This document shows, piece after piece, positions 7,295-10,190 of a stretch of DNA of 10,190 bases. This DNA comes from Flavobacteriaceae bacterium (GTDB lineage Bacteria; Bacteroidota; Bacteroidia; Flavobacteriales; Flavobacteriaceae): positions 10,246 to 20,435 of the forward strand of contig PAYI01000011.1 in the NCBI GenBank assembly GCA_002714815.1, written 5' to 3'. Position 1 is the stretch's first letter, and each line of letters starts with the position of its first letter. The position numbers and the translations under genes were made by a program. The notes under the pieces were generated by a model that was given only the letters and a program-made list of their open reading frames with translations, did not search any database and was not told the DNA's origin.

Positions 7295-8929
7295 ATGGTA
7301 AAAATTAAAAAATCACTTTTTATTTTTTCAATTTGTTTTTTATTTAATTCATGTGAATCAAAAAAAAGTAATTTAAATATTGATCGCCCAAATATTATTC
7401 TAATAATGTCCGATGATATGGGCTACTCGGATATTGCTCCTTATGGAGGAGAAATTGATACCCCAAATCTTTCATTTTTAGCAAAAAACGGCATTAAGTT
7501 TACACAATTTTATAACGCTGCAAGGTGTTGTCCCACAAGAGCTTCATTATTAACAGGTAATTATCCCCATGAAGCAGGAATAGGTCATATGACAAACCCC
7601 CCTAAAGATGCTAATGGTCATAATTATGGGGTGCCAGAGTATCAAGGTAAATTAAGTTCTAATGTTGTTACGATTGCTGAAGTTCTTAAAAAAACAGGTT
7701 ATTCAACATTAATTAGTGGAAAATGGCATTTAAGTTTTTTTGATAAAAATCAATGGCCACTTCAAAGGGGTTTTGATAAATTTTACGGTTTTATATCGGG
7801 GGCTGGAAATTATTTTAACCCCGAGGGGCCTAGGTTTATTTTTGAAGGTAATAATAAAATTGAAATTAATGATGAAGATTATTATACAACCGATGCCTTT
7901 ACTGACAAAGCAATTGAATATATTGATGGAGCAAAATCGGAAAATAAAGAGAATCCATTTTTTCTTTATCTTTCTTATAATGCGCCACATTGGCCTTTAC
8001 AAGCTCCTAAAGAGGATATTGATAAGTATAGAGGGAAGTATTCTAATGGTTGGGAAATACTTCGTAAGGAGCGTTACAATAAAATGATTGAAATGGGCCT
8101 TGTTGATTCTTCTTGGGATTTAAGCTATGATGACATTGTTTCATGGGATTCTTTATCTATTCAAAAAAGAGAAGAAATGGGTCTAAGAATGTCCATTTAT
8201 GCAGCAATGATAGACAGGATGGATCAAAATATTGGAAGATTAATTGATAATTTAAAAAGAAAAAATATATATGAAAATACAATTATAATGTTCTTAAATG
8301 ATAATGGTGCTTGTGCAGAATTTGACATGCTCGGCAGTGGTCCAAAAGAACAACTAGAAACTAAGCAAGGGTATGCTTTAACTTATGGAAAAGCATGGGC
8401 AAATGCATCAAATACACCTTACAGATCATATAAACATTGGGTTCATGAGGGTGGTATTGGAACCCCTTTTATTGTTCATTGGCCTAATGGAATATCTAAA
8501 GATCTAAGAGGCTCAACAATTAATCAATATGGTTTTTTACCAGATATTATGGCAACATGTTTAGATTTGGCCAATACAATCCAACCAGAAATATTTAATG
8601 GAAAAAAAATAAAAAAGCACTCTGGTAAAAGTTTGACTCCTATTTTTTTAGGGTCAACAAAACAAATACACGAAGAGCCAATATTTTGGGAACACGAAGG
8701 AAATAAAGCTGTTCGTTTAGGTGACTATAAATTGGTACAAGATTGGGAAAAAGATGTTTATGATAATTGGGAACTTTACAATATTTCCAAAGACAGAACT
8801 GAACAAAATAATTTAATTGATGAGTTGCCTGACATTGCAAATGATATGATTTCAATGTACGATGATTGGGCCAATAAAATCAGGGTTCTTCCTTGGGAAG
8901 AAGTGAAGAAAATTCGCTCAAAAAAATAA
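7295..8929 (+). CDS. AtsA-like arylsulfatase lipoprotein (S1_4-type, CCPTR motif)
   Basis: A 544-residue sulfatase with a lipoprotein signal (lipobox LFNSC, Cys 20). The core begins RPNIILIMSDDMGYSD (D40-D41). The maturation motif is CCPTR at 78-82, where C78 is the residue expected to become formylglycine and C79 is the free middle position. Other active-site landmarks are K143 and H145 in GKWHLS, H232 in NAPHWPLQAP, D336-N337 in LNDNG, and K380 before HWVHEGGIGTPF. Between about 245 and 310 it carries the segment typical of Pseudomonas AtsA-like enzymes (YRGKYSNGWEILRKERY, then MSIYAAMIDRMD). Together with AARCCPTRASLLTG and EAGIGHMT this supports an S1_4-type assignment. It is the second gene of the rightward cluster, 5 bases before the GH43-like gene. 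The natural substrate is unknown; AtsA-type enzymes are often assayed on aryl sulfates but carbohydrate sulfates are more likely in this context. Confidence 0.95.
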   Translation: MVKIKKSLFIFSICFLFNSCESKKSNLNIDRPNIILIMSDDMGYSDIAPYGGEIDTPNLSFLAKNGIKFTQFYNAARCCPTRASLLTGNYPHEAGIGHMTNPPKDANGHNYGVPEYQGKLSSNVVTIAEVLKKTGYSTLISGKWHLSFFDKNQWPLQRGFDKFYGFISGAGNYFNPEGPRFIFEGNNKIEINDEDYYTTDAFTDKAIEYIDGAKSENKENPFFLYLSYNAPHWPLQAPKEDIDKYRGKYSNGWEILRKERYNKMIEMGLVDSSWDLSYDDIVSWDSLSIQKREEMGLRMSIYAAMIDRMDQNIGRLIDNLKRKNIYENTIIMFLNDNGACAEFDMLGSGPKEQLETKQGYALTYGKAWANASNTPYRSYKHWVHEGGIGTPFIVHWPNGISKDLRGSTINQYGFLPDIMATCLDLANTIQPEIFNGKKIKKHSGKSLTPIFLGSTKQIHEEPIFWEHEGNKAVRLGDYKLVQDWEKDVYDNWELYNISKDRTEQNNLIDELPDIANDMISMYDDWANKIRVLPWEEVKKIRSKK

Positions 8930-8934
8930 TTTTT

Positions 8935-9900
8935 ATGGGAAAAATCATATTTAGGTATTTTTTTTATTCAATTTTTTTCTTTTTCTCATGTAATAGCCTA
9001 GAATCATTTAATGAAAACATTTTTTTAGCAGACCCAACAATCTTCTATGATAAAGATAAATATTATCTTTATGGAACCACAGCAGGTGGTGCTGATAGTA
9101 CTAATAATGGGTTTCTTGTCTATCTTTCAGATAATTTGAAAGAATGGAATTACAAGGGTTATGCACTTAAAAAGGGAAATGCTTTTGGAAATAAAGGGTT
9201 TTGGGCTCCTCAAATTTTTAAAAAAGACAGTTTATATTATATGTTTTATACTGCAAATGAAAAAATTACTGTTGCATTTTCAGAAAGTCCACTTGGACCA
9301 TTTATAAACAAAAACAATATATATTTTAAAGCAAAGGATAGACAAATTGATCCATTCGTTTTCTCAGATGGTGACAAGTATTTCTTATATTATGTAAAGA
9401 GATTTAATAATGATAATGAAATTTTTGTGGCTGAGCTTCAAAAGGATTTCAACGATATTAATAAAGAAACGTTAACCAAGTGTCTATCATCAGATTTACT
9501 ATGGGAAAATGATGATAATTTTGATTTTAAAAGTGTACAAGGCCCAAGCGTTTTTAAAATAGATAGCATATATTATATGCTTTACTCTGCAAATAATTTT
9601 AAAAGTCCCAATTATGCTGTAGGATATGCAACAAGTTTAAGTCCATTTGGACCTTGGAATAAATCGGAAAAAAATCCTTTAATAAGTTTTAAAACCATAA
9701 ATCAAAGTGGATCAGGTCATGGTGATGTCTTTTTTGATAAAACTAGAAATAAACCTAAATATGTATTACACACCCACAATTCAAGTTCTAAAGTTAGACC
9801 AAGAAAGACTGGGATCGTTGATTTAATAATTGATAAAAAACTTAAAACAATTAATTTAAAAGATCAAAGCTTTAGGTTTTTAAATTTAGTTGAAAAATAA
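8935..9900 (+). CDS. GH43-like glycoside hydrolase lipoprotein with Gln at the general-acid position
   Basis: A 321-residue single-domain five-bladed beta-propeller of the GH43 type (beta-xylosidase/arabinofuranosidase relatives). The frame is open from an ATG at 8893, but the start at 8935 is preferred: it lies 5 bases after the upstream stop and puts a lipoprotein signal (lipobox FFFSC, Cys 19) at the N-terminus. Expected catalytic residues are the base D33 in LADPTIF and the pKa-modulating D139 in RQIDPFVF, both present. The general acid, normally Glu in an EGP motif, is Gln 202 here (VQGPSVFK, codon CAA at 9538-9540). FWAPQIF (88-94), YMLYSANN, YAVGYATS and the conserved SGHGDVFFD (His 262) are otherwise normal. 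The fold assignment is strong. Hydrolytic activity is doubtful because of the Gln; it may be an inactive binding protein, a subfamily with a different acid, or contain a recent point mutation or sequencing error. Confidence 0.88.
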   Translation: MGKIIFRYFFYSIFFFFSCNSLESFNENIFLADPTIFYDKDKYYLYGTTAGGADSTNNGFLVYLSDNLKEWNYKGYALKKGNAFGNKGFWAPQIFKKDSLYYMFYTANEKITVAFSESPLGPFINKNNIYFKAKDRQIDPFVFSDGDKYFLYYVKRFNNDNEIFVAELQKDFNDINKETLTKCLSSDLLWENDDNFDFKSVQGPSVFKIDSIYYMLYSANNFKSPNYAVGYATSLSPFGPWNKSEKNPLISFKTINQSGSGHGDVFFDKTRNKPKYVLHTHNSSSKVRPRKTGIVDLIIDKKLKTINLKDQSFRFLNLVEK

Positions 9901-9912
9901 AACTAAAAAAAT

Positions 9913-10190
9913 ATGAATGCCAAATATCTTTATTTAGTAATTAGCTTTTTATTTGTTTTTACATACTGTAAAAAAGGGAATAAATCATTAGAGGCCAAAC
10001 AAAAATTAAATAATCCAAATATTATAATTATATATGCCGATGATTTAGGATATGGTGAATTAGGCTCTTATGGTGCGACAGAATTAAAAACTCCTAATTT
10101 AGATAAACTTGCAAATGGTGGTATGCGATTTACAAATGGATATTCTTCATCAGCAACTTGTACACCTAGCAGATATGCCTTACTAACAGG
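9913..10190 (+). CDS. S1-family sulfatase lipoprotein, N-terminal part (cut by window edge)
   Basis: Only the first 92 residues are visible; the frame remains open at the right edge. It begins 12 bases after the GH43-like stop, so it continues the same operon. The N-terminus is a lipoprotein signal with lipobox-like FTYC (Cys 19). The core starts at about 35 with NPNIIIIYADDLGYGELGSYG; D43 and D44 are the expected metal ligands. The formylglycine motif is CTPSR at 83-87 (C83), followed by YALLTG just before the edge. This confirms a type I, Cys-type sulfatase, but the substrate-determining parts lie outside the window, so no subfamily is proposed. Confidence 0.9.
   Translation, partial: MNAKYLYLVISFLFVFTYCKKGNKSLEAKQKLNNPNIIIIYADDLGYGELGSYGATELKTPNLDKLANGGMRFTNGYSSSATCTPSRYALLT

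Noticed and set aside
7730..7990. Minus-strand frame opposite the AtsA-like sulfatase
   Set aside because: Low-complexity Ile/Lys/Phe-rich shadow of the sulfatase coding strand.
7740..8087. 115-codon plus-strand open frame inside the AtsA-like sulfatase gene
   Set aside because: It is an out-of-frame reading of a conserved sulfatase region; its Ile/Lys-rich translation looks like shifted AT-rich coding sequence.
8640..8855. 71-codon minus-strand frame opposite the end of the AtsA-like sulfatase
   Set aside because: Antisense shadow of conserved sulfatase C-terminal codons with no motif of its own.
8893..8934. Longer GH43-like start at 8893
   Set aside because: It would add 14 residues before the lipoprotein signal and overlap the upstream gene by 37 bases; the ATG at 8935 fits both the signal peptide and the spacing.

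Overview
The window looks like part of a polysaccharide utilisation locus (PUL) from an AT-rich marine-type Bacteroidota, probably a flavobacterium. Three things suggest this. Base composition is strongly AT-rich in genes and gaps. Almost every gene starts with a short lipoprotein signal ending in a lipobox Cys. The content is nearly all S1-family sulfatases plus glycoside hydrolases. No 16S rRNA or other taxonomic marker is present, so the organism assignment is inference.

Layout: two tightly packed gene clusters diverge from a 92-bp AT-rich gap at 5687-5778. The leftward (minus-strand) cluster reads, in transcription order: a GH2 beta-glycosidase lipoprotein (5686-3413), an iduronate-2-sulfatase-like (S1_7-type) sulfatase (about 3432-1897), a CAPAR-motif arylsulfatase lipoprotein (1881-361), and a CSPSR-motif sulfatase that runs off the left edge (368-1). 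The rightward (plus-strand) cluster reads: a CAPTR-motif sulfatase lipoprotein (5779-7260), an AtsA-like CCPTR-motif sulfatase lipoprotein (7295-8929), a GH43-like lipoprotein (8935-9900), and a CTPSR-motif sulfatase lipoprotein that runs off the right edge (9913-10190). Spacings within each cluster range from a 20-base overlap to a 34-base gap, so each is probably one operon.

How the genes fit together: six sulfatases with six different active-site motifs would remove sulfate esters from different positions or sugars of a heavily sulfated glycan, and the GH2 and GH43-like proteins would act on the exposed glycosidic bonds. All six sulfatases have Cys at the position converted to formylglycine, so they need a maturase (anSME-type) encoded elsewhere. 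No SusC/SusD pair, polysaccharide lyase, endo-acting enzyme, regulator or maturase is visible. The substrate therefore cannot be fixed; a sulfated algal glycan (ulvan-, galactan- or xylose-containing) is a reasonable guess.

The most unusual observations are a GH43-like protein with Gln where the family has its general-acid Glu, and a sulfatase with a Glu-Gln pair where most S1 sulfatases have the metal-binding Asp-Asn/His. I found no wholly new system; this is a dense, fairly classical carbohydrate-desulfation locus. There is no RNA gene, CRISPR array, insertion sequence or gene-free stretch longer than about 100 bases.
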